The notes under the pieces are model-generated. The model did not search any database, had not been told where the DNA came from, and worked only from the letters and a program-made list of their open reading frames with translations. From Alphaproteobacteria bacterium (lineage in GTDB: Bacteria > Pseudomonadota > Alphaproteobacteria > Rhodobacterales > Rhodobacteraceae), in NCBI GenBank assembly GCA_003696705.1, contig RFGD01000077.1, positions 1-9,918 on the forward strand: DNA of 9,918 nt, in the 5' to 3' direction. Every line of letters starts with the position of its first letter. Position 1 is the stretch's first letter. Both the position numbers and the translations under genes were made by a program. Of this stretch, positions 1 through 7,167 are shown one piece after another.

Positions 1-881
1 ACCACCGGCTGGCCCGTCGAGATGCCGCCCAGAATGCCGCCGGCGTGATTGGACGCGTATTCGGGGCCCGACGGGCCCATCGATATCTCGTCGGCATTGG
101 CCTCGCCCGTCAGGGCGGCGGCGGCCATGCCTTCGCCGATCTCGACACCCTTGACGGCGTTGATCGACATCATGGCGCTGGCAAGTTCGGCGTCGAGCTT
201 TGCATAGATCGGCGCCCCCAGCCCCGGCGGCACGCCGGTGGCGACGACCTCGATCTCGGCGCCGACCGAGCTTCCGGCCTTGCGCAATGCGTCAAGGTAG
301 CTTTCCCATTCGGAGGCCGCGACGGGGTCGGGCGCCCAGAAGGGATTGCGCTCGATCTCGTCGGCGTCGAAGCGGCTGCGGTTGATGGCCTTTTCGCCCA
401 TGCGCACCATGTAGCCCTGAATTCGGATGCCGGGCAGCAGCCGGTCGAGGACAGCGCGCGCAACGCCGCCGGCCGCGACGCGGGCCGCCGTCTCGCGGGC
501 CGAGGATCTGCCCCCGCCGCGAGGGTCGCGAAGTCCGTATTTCTGGAAATAGGTGATGTCGGCGTGTCCCGGACGAAAGGTGTCGGCAATGTCGCCATAG
601 TCCTTCGATCGCTGGTCGACATTGCGGATCAGAAGCTGGATCGGCGTGCCCGTGGTCCGGCCTTCGTAGACGCCCGACAGGATTTCGACCCGGTCGGGTT
701 CGCGCCGCTGGGTGGTGAAGCGGCTCTGCCCCGGGCGCCGGCGGTCCAGCCAGTGCTGGAGCATGGGCTCTGACAGGGGGATGCCCGGCGGGCAACCGTC
801 GACCGTGGCGCCGATCGCCGGCCCGTGGCTTTCGCCCCAGGTCGTGAAGCGGAAGATGTGTCCGAAGGTGTTGAAACTCAT
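1..881 (-). CDS. aroC: Chorismate synthase, C-terminus cut off by window edge
   Basis: Catalyses the last shikimate-pathway step, the FMNH2-dependent anti-1,4-elimination of phosphate from EPSP to give chorismate, in the cytoplasm. Reading starts at the ATG at 881-879 and stays open to base 1, giving 293 complete residues. The family is usually about 360, so roughly the last 65-70 residues lie outside the window. Family landmarks are visible: MSFNTFG at the N-terminus, the GESHG box at residues 16-20, RPGHAD at 103-108 with the conserved active-site His106, and the signature GRSSARETAARVA from residue 124. A purine-rich AGGAAAGG lies about 6 bases before the ATG. The gene is divergent from thiB; the two starts are about 240 bp apart. 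Nothing looks broken in the visible part. Identity is secure from the motifs; the C-terminus cannot be judged. Confidence 0.96.
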   Translation of the reverse strand, partial: MSFNTFGHIFRFTTWGESHGPAIGATVDGCPPGIPLSEPMLQHWLDRRRPGQSRFTTQRREPDRVEILSGVYEGRTTGTPIQLLIRNVDQRSKDYGDIADTFRPGHADITYFQKYGLRDPRGGGRSSARETAARVAAGGVARAVLDRLLPGIRIQGYMVRMGEKAINRSRFDADEIERNPFWAPDPVAASEWESYLDALRKAGSSVGAEIEVVATGVPPGLGAPIYAKLDAELASAMMSINAVKGVEIGEGMAAAALTGEANADEISMGPSGPEYASNHAGGILGGISTGQPV

Positions 882-902
882 GGATCGCCTTTCCTTTGCT
901 TC

Positions 903-931
903 CGTCTATCCTCCGGCGCCGGGCCGCTCAA
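903..931 (-). promoter_or_regulatory. Possible sigma-70-type promoter of aroC
   Basis: Reading leftward, TTGAGC (931-926) is followed after 17 bases by TAGACG (908-903). This is a partial match to the -35/-10 consensus (about 4/6 and 3/6). It would place the transcript start about 15 bases before the aroC ATG, just upstream of its ribosome binding site. In GC-rich DNA such matches are weak evidence, so this is only a candidate. Confidence 0.25.
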
Positions 932-950
932 GAGCGATGCCGGAATCGGC

Positions 951-977
951 TTGCCGGTCAGGCGCGCCACCGATAAG
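951..977 (+). promoter_or_regulatory. Possible promoter of the thiBPQ riboswitch transcript
   Basis: TTGCCG at 951-956 and GATAAG at 972-977 are the best -35/-10-like pair ahead of the TPP aptamer. They would start the RNA near 984, directly before the aptamer, which is where a riboswitch leader should begin. The spacer is only 15 bases, so the match is imperfect. The call rests mainly on position. Confidence 0.25.
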
Positions 978-984
978 GTGCCGC

Positions 985-1072
985 CTACCTCGGGGTGCCC
1001 CGCAAGGGGCTGAGACGCGGCGACGCGAACCCGTTGAACCTGAACCGGTTAGAACCGGCGGAGGGAAGGTCG
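985..1072 (+). promoter_or_regulatory. TPP riboswitch (THI element) in the thiBPQ leader
   Basis: Aptamer that binds thiamine pyrophosphate and turns down thiamine uptake when the cofactor is plentiful. The conserved THI blocks appear in order: CGGGGTGCCC (991-1000), GGGCTGAGA (1007-1015), ACCCGTTGAACCTGA (1029-1043), then GGTTAGAACCGGCG followed by GAGGGAAGG (to 1069). The closing stem P1 is ACCT (987-990) with AGGT (1067-1070). CCGG...CCGG around 1045-1058 forms the arm holding the pyrophosphate-side loop. Downstream, CCTCCA (1079-1084) is complementary to TGGAGG (1107-1112), which contains the thiB Shine-Dalgarno. No U-run terminator lies between aptamer and gene, so control of translation initiation is inferred. 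Confidence 0.96.
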
Positions 1073-1106
1073 GAATTGCCTCCACCCAACCCCCGCCCGT
1101 GGTGAA

Positions 1107-1113
1107 TGGAGGA
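1107..1113 (+). promoter_or_regulatory. thiB ribosome binding site, sequesterable by riboswitch
   Basis: TGGAGGA lies 7 bases before the ATG at 1121 and decides that start over the in-frame ATG at 1106, which lies before it. Its TGGAGG core can pair with CCTCCA at 1079-1084, which would hide it from the ribosome. Confidence 0.7.
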
Positions 1114-1120
1114 ACCACAC

Positions 1121-2113
1121 ATGCGACTTGCCTCGATTGCCGCGGGACTTCTTGCCCTTGCAGGCCCCGTGATGGCCGACGAGAAGCCCGTGCTCACAGT
1201 CTACACCTATGACAGCTTCGTTTCCGACTGGGGCCCGGGCCCGGCGGTCGAGGCGGCCTTCGAGGAAACCTGTGGCTGCGATCTGAAATTCGTGGGCACC
1301 GGCGACGGTGCCGCGCTTCTGGCGCGCCTCCGGCTCGAGGGCGCGCGGACGGACGCCGACGTCGTCCTCGGCCTTGATACGAACCTGACGCACCAGGCGG
1401 CCGAGACCGGGCTCTTTGCGCCGCACGGGGTCGAGGTGCCCGACCTCGATCTGCCGATAGCCTGGGACGATCCGCTTTTCCTGCCCTATGACTGGGGCTA
1501 TTTCGCCTTCGTCTATGACAAGACGCGGGTCACGGACGTCCCCCATTCCTTCCCGGAACTGGCCGAGAGCGATCTCAGGATCGTCATCGAGGACCCGCGC
1601 TCGTCAACACCGGGGCTTGGTCTTCTCCTGTGGGTCAAGACGGCCTATGGCGACGACGCCGAGCGCATCTGGCAGGGCCTGGCCGACAACATCGTGACCG
1701 TCACCAAGGGATGGTCCGAGGCCTACGGCATGTTCCTTGACGGAGAGGCGGACATGGTGCTGTCCTACACGACCTCGCCGGCCTATCACCTGATCGCCGA
1801 GGAGGACGACAGCAAGGCAGCCGCCGCCTTCGACGAAGGGCACTACATGCAGGTCGAAGTGGCCGGGAAGGTCGCCGGCACGGACCAGCCGGCGCTTGCC
1901 GATGCGTTCCTCGAGTTCATGCTGTCGGATCGCTTCCAGTCGATCATCCCGACGACGAACTGGATGTATCCGGCGCGTGTCCCGGCGGACGGGCTTCCGA
2001 AGGGGTTCGAAACGCTCGTCAAGCCGTCGCGGGCGCTCCTTCTTCCTGCCGACAAGGCGGCGGCGGTGCGCGATCAGGCGCTTGGGGAATGGCTCGCCGC
2101 CCTGTCGCGCTAG
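1121..2113 (+). CDS. thiB: Thiamine ABC transporter, periplasmic thiamine-binding protein
   Basis: Periplasmic receptor that captures thiamine and its phosphates and delivers them to the ThiP/ThiQ importer. The 330-residue product begins with a Sec signal peptide: MRLAS, a hydrophobic stretch, and a likely cut after VMA at residue 19. The mature start KPVLTVYTYDSF and the following DWGPGP closely match E. coli TbpA. Other family blocks are DADVVLGLD, the central GWSEAYGMFL..GEADMVLSYTTSPAYH, EGHYMQVEV, and NWMYPA near the C-terminus. The start at 1121 has a GGAGGA 7 bases upstream and leaves an intact signal peptide; the earlier ATG at 1106 would put MEEPH in front. It is the first gene of thiBPQ, under the TPP riboswitch, and overlaps thiP by 25 bp. 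Confidence 0.96.
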   Translation: MRLASIAAGLLALAGPVMADEKPVLTVYTYDSFVSDWGPGPAVEAAFEETCGCDLKFVGTGDGAALLARLRLEGARTDADVVLGLDTNLTHQAAETGLFAPHGVEVPDLDLPIAWDDPLFLPYDWGYFAFVYDKTRVTDVPHSFPELAESDLRIVIEDPRSSTPGLGLLLWVKTAYGDDAERIWQGLADNIVTVTKGWSEAYGMFLDGEADMVLSYTTSPAYHLIAEEDDSKAAAAFDEGHYMQVEVAGKVAGTDQPALADAFLEFMLSDRFQSIIPTTNWMYPARVPADGLPKGFETLVKPSRALLLPADKAAAVRDQALGEWLAALSR

Positions 2114-3660
2114 GTGCGACCGTCATCGCGGGGGCGGCGGCAGCCGCCCTCGTGCTTGCGCTCACGGTCGGCACATTGGCCGCCGTTGCGCTGCGGGCCG
2201 AGTTCTCTCGTGGCCTTGGCCCGGCCGAATGGGCCGCGATCCGCTTCACGCTCTGGCAGGCGACGCTTTCGGCGCTTCTGAGCACCGTGCTTGCCGTGCC
2301 GGTGGCCCGGGCGCTGGCGCGGCGGCACTTTCCCGGCCGGGCGCTTCTGGTCACGCTTCTTGGGGCGCCCTTCATCCTGCCGGTCATTGTTGCCGTTCTC
2401 GGGATCGTCGCCGTGTTCGGGCGCGGCGGCTGGGTCAACGCCGCCCTTTCGGCGGTCGGCCTTGGGCCGGTGTCGATCTACGGCCTGCCGGGTGTTCTTC
2501 TGGCGCACGTGTTCTTCAACCTGCCGTTGGCGACGCGGCTTGTCTTGCAAGGGTGGCTCGGCATCCCGGCCGAGCGCTTTCGCCTTGCCGCGGCACTCGG
2601 GTTCGGGCCGGCCGATATCGCCCGGCACATAGAGCGGCCGATGTTGCGGGCCGTCCTGCCCGGGGCCTTTGCCGTCATCTTCCTGATCTGCATGACAAGT
2701 TTCGCCGTGGTCCTTGCGCTTGGCGGGGGGCCGCGGGCGACGACCATCGAACTGGCGATCTATCAGGCGTTCCGCTTCGATTTCGATCTGGGCAAGGCGG
2801 CGCTTCTGGCGACGATCCAGTTCGCATTGTGCGTCGCGGCGGCCGGCGCGGCGCGGTTTGTGACCGTGCCCGAGGCGGCGGGACCGGGCCTCGACCGCCC
2901 GCGCGAGTTGTACCTGCACGGTCGTCTTCGGGCCGCGGCCGACGCTTTGTGGATCACGCTTTCCGCGGTATTCCTTCTGGCGCCGCTGGCCGCCGTCGTC
3001 CTGCGTGGCGCCCCGGCGATCGCGGCCTTGCCCCACCCCGTCTGGGCGGCCGCCGGGCGGTCGGTGGTCGTTTCGGTGCCGTCGGCGTTTCTCTCGGTGG
3101 GGCTCGGGCTCGCCATGGCCGCGGCCATTGCGCGGCTTGGCCGGCGGCGCGGTGCGGCGGTGCTCGAGGGGATCGGCTACCTCTCGGTCGCCGCTTCGCC
3201 GCTGGTGATCGGCACGGGGCTCTTCATCCTGATCTTTCCGATCGCCGACCCGGCGCGGCTTGCCCTTGCGGTCACGGCGGTGGTCAACGCGGTCATGAGC
3301 CTTCCTTTCGTCCTTCGCGCGCTGGTGCCAGAGCTTCGCCGGATCGAGGCGGATCACGGGCGGCTGGCCGACAGTCTGGGCATGCACGGCTGGGCGCGCT
3401 ACCGGCTGTTGATCCTGCTGCGGGCACGCCGGGCGCTTGGCTTCGGGCTTGGGCTTGCGGCCGCGCTGTCGATGGGGGATCTTGGCGTCATCGCGCTTTT
3501 TGCCGACCCCGAGGGGGCGACCCTGCCGCTTCAGATCTATCGGCTCATGGCGTCCTATCGCATGGCCGATGCGGCCGGCGCGGCGCTTCTTCTTCTGGCG
3601 CTGAGCCTGTCGGCCTTCTGGCTGTTTGACCGGGGAGGAAGGCTTGGGGCTGACGCTTGA
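2089..3660 (+). CDS. thiP: Thiamine ABC transporter permease (fused two-domain)
   Basis: Inner-membrane channel of the thiamine importer, 523 residues, close to the usual length of about 530. It is a tandem of two permease domains. The N-terminal anchor is near residues 8-34. The first domain carries WQATLSALLS, LAHVFFNLPLATRL (138-151) and an EAA-type coupling loop LAAALGFGPADIARH (about 166-180). Next comes GGGPRATTIELAIYQA (212-227), almost identical to E. coli ThiP. The second domain has its own coupling loop, LADSLGMHGWARYRL (about 426-440), and SMGDLGVIALF (461-471). Two coupling loops in one chain mean a single ThiP pairs with a ThiQ dimer. The ATG at 2089 lies inside thiB and has only a poor Shine-Dalgarno (GGGGA directly adjacent), so translation is probably coupled to thiB. 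The 3' end overlaps thiQ. Confidence 0.95.
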   Translation: MARRPVALGATVIAGAAAAALVLALTVGTLAAVALRAEFSRGLGPAEWAAIRFTLWQATLSALLSTVLAVPVARALARRHFPGRALLVTLLGAPFILPVIVAVLGIVAVFGRGGWVNAALSAVGLGPVSIYGLPGVLLAHVFFNLPLATRLVLQGWLGIPAERFRLAAALGFGPADIARHIERPMLRAVLPGAFAVIFLICMTSFAVVLALGGGPRATTIELAIYQAFRFDFDLGKAALLATIQFALCVAAAGAARFVTVPEAAGPGLDRPRELYLHGRLRAAADALWITLSAVFLLAPLAAVVLRGAPAIAALPHPVWAAAGRSVVVSVPSAFLSVGLGLAMAAAIARLGRRRGAAVLEGIGYLSVAASPLVIGTGLFILIFPIADPARLALAVTAVVNAVMSLPFVLRALVPELRRIEADHGRLADSLGMHGWARYRLLILLRARRALGFGLGLAAALSMGDLGVIALFADPEGATLPLQIYRLMASYRMADAAGAALLLLALSLSAFWLFDRGGRLGADA

Positions 3661-4387
3661 CGATGTGCTGGTGCGGCTGGGCGATTTCACGCTGACGGCC
3701 GACTTCTCGGTGCCGGACCGGGCCATGGTGTCTGTGCTGGGGCCGTCCGGGGCGGGCAAGTCGACACTTCTGTCGACGATCGCGGGGTTTCTGCGGCCAG
3801 AGCGCGGGCGCATCCTGTTCGACGGCCAGGACATCACGGACCTTGCACCCGGTGCGCGGCCCGTCAGCATCCTGTTCCAGGACGCGAACCTGTTCCCGCA
3901 TCTGACGGCGGCGCAGAATGTCGGGCTCGGCCTGCGGCCGGATCTGCGGCTTTCGTCCGAAGACTGGGCCAGGGTCGACGAGGCGCTGGCGCGGGTCGGG
4001 CTTGCAGGTCTTGGCGCACGCCGCCCGGCCGAGCTTTCCGGCGGTCAGCAGGGGCGCGTGGCCTTGGCGCGGGCCCTTCTGAGGCGGCGGCCCCTGTTGC
4101 TCCTGGACGAACCCTTCTCGGCCCTCGGCCCCGCGCTCAGGGCCGAGATGCTGGATCTGGTCGCGGAGATCGCGCAAGAGGCGGGTTCGACGCTTCTCAT
4201 GGTTTCGCACGATCCGCGCGACGCGGCGCGCATCGGCGGGCTTGCGATCGTCGTCGCCGAGGGCCGGGCATCGCCGCCGGCGCCGGTTGCGACGCTCCTT
4301 GCCGATCCGCCCGAGGCGCTCAGACGGTATCTTGGTGCCGAGACCGCCCCGGGCACCAGCCGGGATCAGGCGGGACGGGCCTCGTAG
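3644..4387 (+). CDS. thiQ: Thiamine ABC transporter ATP-binding protein, D-loop Gly
   Basis: Cytoplasmic ATPase that drives thiamine import through ThiP. The 247-residue product has Walker A GPSGAGKST (33-41), Q-loop Q79 in ILFQD, signature LSGGQ (131-135), Walker B LLLLDE (151-156) and switch His189 in MVSHD. PVSILFQDANLF and LTAAQNVGLGL are ThiQ-like. No ATG fits. I chose TTG at 3644 because GGGAGG (3633-3638) lies 5 bases upstream and the protein then begins GLTLDDV, as in relatives. An in-frame TTG at 3626 would have no such site, and CTG at 3650 is another option. It overlaps thiP by 17 bp. Odd points: the D-loop reads SALG where most ABC ATPases have SALD, and Gln-Gly follows the signature (LSGGQQGRV). 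These may be normal for alphaproteobacterial ThiQ. Confidence 0.93.
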   Translation: MGLTLDDVLVRLGDFTLTADFSVPDRAMVSVLGPSGAGKSTLLSTIAGFLRPERGRILFDGQDITDLAPGARPVSILFQDANLFPHLTAAQNVGLGLRPDLRLSSEDWARVDEALARVGLAGLGARRPAELSGGQQGRVALARALLRRRPLLLLDEPFSALGPALRAEMLDLVAEIAQEAGSTLLMVSHDPRDAARIGGLAIVVAEGRASPPAPVATLLADPPEALRRYLGAETAPGTSRDQAGRAS

Positions 4388-4563
4388 CCAGCTTCCGAGA
4401 GCGCCTTCAGGATCCTGTCGGTCGGCGCGGCCGTGGACACGACCACGGTCCGGTCGCCAAGGTCGCATTTCACCTCGGCCGCAGGATCGAGCTCGGTCAG
4501 TGCCTTCTCGATCGTGGCGACACAGTGGTTGCAGCTCATGTCGGGCACGCTAAGTCGGATCAT
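4366..4563 (-). CDS. Heavy-metal-associated domain protein, CopZ-like copper chaperone
   Basis: Small 65-residue cytoplasmic protein consisting of one HMA domain, probably a copper(I) chaperone or buffer. The metal-binding loop is DMSCNHC, with Cys11 and Cys14 in the M-x-C-x-x-C pattern. It is followed by the expected helix (VATIEKAL), a strand (AEVKCDLGDRTVVV) and the second half (ILKALSEAGYEA), so the full beta-alpha-beta-beta-alpha-beta fold is present. The start at 4563 has GAGGGG about 8 bases upstream and begins directly at the domain; an in-frame upstream ATG at 4671 would add 36 unlike residues that run through the terminator and operator. The last 22 bp overlap the end of thiQ, convergently. 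A CueR-like dyad lies 38 bases upstream, suggesting induction by copper. The metal is inferred from the motif; another soft metal is possible. Confidence 0.88.
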   Translation of the reverse strand: MIRLSVPDMSCNHCVATIEKALTELDPAAEVKCDLGDRTVVVSTAAPTDRILKALSEAGYEARPA

Positions 4564-4593
4564 TTCTGCTACCCCTCGATTGATCCTGATGCC

Positions 4594-4623
4594 TTTTCGA
4601 ACCTTCCCGCGCGGGAAGGTCAA
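4594..4623 (-). promoter_or_regulatory. CueR/HmrR-like (MerR family) operator-promoter of copZ-like gene
   Basis: A perfect 20-bp dyad at 4601-4620 has half-site ACCTTCCCGC. Read leftward it continues the -35 hexamer: TTGACC (4623-4618) runs straight into TTCCC...GGGAAGGT, the same arrangement as in E. coli copA, where CueR binds between -35 and -10. The target gene encodes a copper-chaperone-type protein 38 bases downstream, which fits. Two caveats apply. CueR dyads are normally 21 bp with an odd centre, and this one is 20. No good -10 (only CGAAAA/GAAAAG) is seen 18-19 bases after the -35. The palindrome could instead act as a short hairpin. Confidence 0.55.
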
Positions 4624-4641
4624 GGGCCCCGACACAAGCGA

Positions 4642-4667
4642 AACGGGCGGCCGAATGGCCGCCCGTT
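4642..4667. terminator. Hairpin terminator between aioA and copZ-like gene, possibly bidirectional
   Basis: Perfect inverted repeat: AACGGGCGGCC (4642-4652), loop GAAT, GGCCGCCCGTT (4657-4667), an 11-bp GC-rich stem. On the + strand it is followed by CCATTTTT, a fair U-run. On the - strand it lies about 29 bases after the aioA stop and is followed by TCGCTTGTG, a weaker U-rich tail. It most likely ends aioBA transcription before the copZ-like promoter and may also stop read-through from thiBPQ. Confidence 0.8.
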
Positions 4668-4695
4668 CCATTTTTCGATCCGAGACGGGGTTCCG

Positions 4696-7152
4696 TCAGG
4701 CGCGGTATTCCTTCGACTTGAAGGTCACGCCCTTGGCCCGCGGCGTCGCATCCGAGAGCTTCCGGATGTTGCCCCAGGTGTGCTTGTAGTCGGGCAGCAC
4801 CAGCTCGTTGACGCCCGGGTTCACGATGTTGCCCTGGCTGCCGGCCGGCGAGCCGAAGACCATGGCCACCTGGTTCCGCTTCATGGTTTCGGTCGGATAG
4901 GCCATGCCCTGGGTCGCCCCGTTCTCGTTCGTGATCTCGACGAGGTCACCCTTCGAGATGCCGAGTTCGGCCATGTCCTCGGGGTTCATCTCGATGAACG
5001 GATACGGGAAGCGGTCCTGGATGAACTCGTTCTCCTGGTCGAGGAACTGGTTCTGCCAGAAGATGTTCGCCCGGACGTTGTTGACCCAGAAGCGGTGGGT
5101 GGCCTTCTCGCGGGCCTTGCCAGGCGCCTGCCAGCCGCGCCACTTCGAGGCGCAGAACAGGGCCTTCTTGTCTTCGCGGCCGTGCCGGTCGAACTTGCCG
5201 TCGGCATAGAGCCGCGGCGTGCCGACAAGCTTGCCGTTGTCGAAGCCGACGACGGGCTCCTGGACGCCGTTGTTGCCCATGGCGCGCAGGCGGTCGTAGG
5301 TGACCTCGGGGTTGCCCTGATGGTAGCCATCCATGAAGGCGTCTTCCTCGGTCTCCCAGTCATAGCCCTTGAACTGGTCGGCATAGGCGTCGTGGCCCAT
5401 TTCGCGCAGGACACGTTCCATGTTCTGGGCGATGCCGGCCGCGATCAGGCAGTCGGGCTTCGACTGGCCGTAGGGGTCCATGTACCGCTCGGACAGACGC
5501 AGGCGCCGTTCGCCGTTCATCGACGTCAGGTTCATCTCGTTGGCCTCGCAGGCGGGCAGGATGACATGCGCTGCCTGACCGATCTGGCTGTGGATGATGT
5601 CCGCGTTGACGATGAACAGACCACCCGCGTTCACCGCGGCGACGATCGCATCGACGAGCTGCTCGCGCGTGCCGCCGGCTGCCGCATCCATGGCCTCCTT
5701 GACCATCTGCGAACGCCGGTTGATGGCGCGCTTGAACTGCGCCGCGTTGAGCGTCGTCTTGTAGTGGTCGCAGGCCCAGACGTGGTAGACCTTGCCGCCG
5801 CCATTGATCAGAAGCTGGTCGACGTATTCGCACGGACGGCCGACATGGGCGTCGGACGGGCGGTAGTAGCCCTCCTGGTGGCCGCCCAGACGGCAGCAGC
5901 CGCCGCCTTCGCGGCCGATGTTGCCGGTGGCCAGCGCAACGTTCACCAGCGCGCCGATGGTGCGGTAGTTGTCGTTGCCCCAGATGATGCCCTTCTCGTA
6001 GGCGGTCACGCACTTGCGGCGCGAGCCGTCGTCCTTCGGCTTGGCGATCCATTCGGCCGCCTTGACGATGTCTTCGGCCGGCACGCCGCAGATCTCGGCG
6101 GCCTCCTCGACCGACGTGCGGCAGGACTCGAGCGCATACTCGAGGCTGCCAAGGCCGGCGGGGTGGGCTTCGTCAAGCGGCACGGCCTCGCCGTCGCGGT
6201 AGGTCGATGCCTCGATGAAGTCCTTGTCGTGCCAGCCCTTGTCGACGATGTAGGTGAGCAGCGCGTTGAACAGCACCATGTCGGTGCCCTCGTTGATCGC
6301 CAGGTGCAGGACATTGTCCTTGCCGGCGACCTCCTCGGCGGCGTTCACCGTGACGGTCCGGCGCGGGTCCACCATGATGAACTTGGCGCCGTTGCGCATG
6401 CCCGGAACCATGTGGTTCAGGAACAGGTTCGTCTGCGTCTCGAGCGGGTTGGCGCCGACCACGAAGATCGTGTCCGTCACCTCGTAGTCCGAGTAGCTGT
6501 AGTTCAGCTCGCCCACGCCCATGTCGCGCGACGAGTGCACCTCGGAGTTGTAGCCCGGGCGGTTGTGGATCCGGGCGTTCTTCACCTTCATCGACTGGAA
6601 GTAGAGCTTGCCGGTGCCCCAGGTGTTCTCGTAACCGCCGGCCGAGCCGCCGTGGTCGAACATCGAGACGACCAGATCGTCTTCCGAGCCCTCGGTGACC
6701 ACACGGGCCGTGACGCGGGCGACAAGGTCAAGCGCGTCGTCCCACGAGGTCGGCTGCCACACGCCGTTGCGCCAGACCATCGGGTCGGCAAGACGCTGCT
6801 GCTGGGTGCCGGTGACGTCGGACGGCCGGTTCTCGGCCATGCGGGCGCCGCGGATCGAGCCGAGGCCCGAGTTGACGACACAGTCCTTGTCCGGAACGAC
6901 CACAAGATGCACGTCTTCGCCGTTCTGCTTGACGATGTTGTACATCGAGGGCGCGACCCAGGTGCCTTCGGCGGGCTGCTGCTCGCTCAGGTCGACACCG
7001 AAGGCGTTGTCCTTGAGGGTGCCCTGCTTGTTGCGCGGCCAGGTGTAGGCCTTGTAGCCGCATCCGACGATGCAGTAGTGGCAGGTGACGTTGTGGACCT
7101 TCGCGTCCTTGGGCGGGATCGGCAGTCGGTCGATCTGTCGTTTGTAAGCCAT
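4696..7152 (-). CDS. aioA: Arsenite oxidase large (molybdopterin) subunit
   Basis: Catalytic subunit of periplasmic arsenite oxidase: oxidises As(III) to As(V) at a bis-molybdopterin guanine dinucleotide Mo centre and passes electrons through its 3Fe-4S cluster to the Rieske subunit AioB. At 818 residues it is normal in length. The cluster motif C24-x2-C27-x3-C31 (CHYCIVGC) is typical of AioA, with Ser99 in GLGSIRG where many relatives have a fourth Cys. The substrate-pocket residues known from the Alcaligenes faecalis structure (His195, Glu203, Arg419, His423) correspond to His196 and Glu204 in HNRPGYNSE and to Arg421 and His425 in CCRLGGH. There is no own signal peptide; it is probably co-exported with Tat-bearing AioB. 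GGGGAGGAG precedes the ATG, and aioB ends 15 bp upstream, so the two form one operon. The pocket argues for AioA rather than ArxA or another DMSO-reductase-family enzyme. Confidence 0.97.
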   Translation of the reverse strand: MAYKRQIDRLPIPPKDAKVHNVTCHYCIVGCGYKAYTWPRNKQGTLKDNAFGVDLSEQQPAEGTWVAPSMYNIVKQNGEDVHLVVVPDKDCVVNSGLGSIRGARMAENRPSDVTGTQQQRLADPMVWRNGVWQPTSWDDALDLVARVTARVVTEGSEDDLVVSMFDHGGSAGGYENTWGTGKLYFQSMKVKNARIHNRPGYNSEVHSSRDMGVGELNYSYSDYEVTDTIFVVGANPLETQTNLFLNHMVPGMRNGAKFIMVDPRRTVTVNAAEEVAGKDNVLHLAINEGTDMVLFNALLTYIVDKGWHDKDFIEASTYRDGEAVPLDEAHPAGLGSLEYALESCRTSVEEAAEICGVPAEDIVKAAEWIAKPKDDGSRRKCVTAYEKGIIWGNDNYRTIGALVNVALATGNIGREGGGCCRLGGHQEGYYRPSDAHVGRPCEYVDQLLINGGGKVYHVWACDHYKTTLNAAQFKRAINRRSQMVKEAMDAAAGGTREQLVDAIVAAVNAGGLFIVNADIIHSQIGQAAHVILPACEANEMNLTSMNGERRLRLSERYMDPYGQSKPDCLIAAGIAQNMERVLREMGHDAYADQFKGYDWETEEDAFMDGYHQGNPEVTYDRLRAMGNNGVQEPVVGFDNGKLVGTPRLYADGKFDRHGREDKKALFCASKWRGWQAPGKAREKATHRFWVNNVRANIFWQNQFLDQENEFIQDRFPYPFIEMNPEDMAELGISKGDLVEITNENGATQGMAYPTETMKRNQVAMVFGSPAGSQGNIVNPGVNELVLPDYKHTWGNIRKLSDATPRAKGVTFKSKEYRA

Positions 7153-7167
7153 GTGTGTCTCCTCCCC

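Noticed and set aside
292..795. Open frames on both strands across the aroC region
   Set aside because: The chorismate synthase frame, open to the window edge, carries all family motifs; the others are frame shadows.
1106..1120. Upstream ATG for thiB adding MEEPH
   Set aside because: It lies before the Shine-Dalgarno GGAGGA and would spoil the signal peptide start; the ATG at 1121 has ideal spacing.
1896..3870. Long open frames overlapping thiP (577 codons on +, 586 codons on -)
   Set aside because: Arg/Pro/Gly-rich translations with no motifs; the thiP frame gives a clear membrane permease.
4601..4620. 20-bp palindrome as an intrinsic terminator
   Set aside because: On the + strand no U-run follows; on the - strand only a few mixed bases follow. 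Its fusion to TTGACC fits an operator better, although a hairpin is not excluded.
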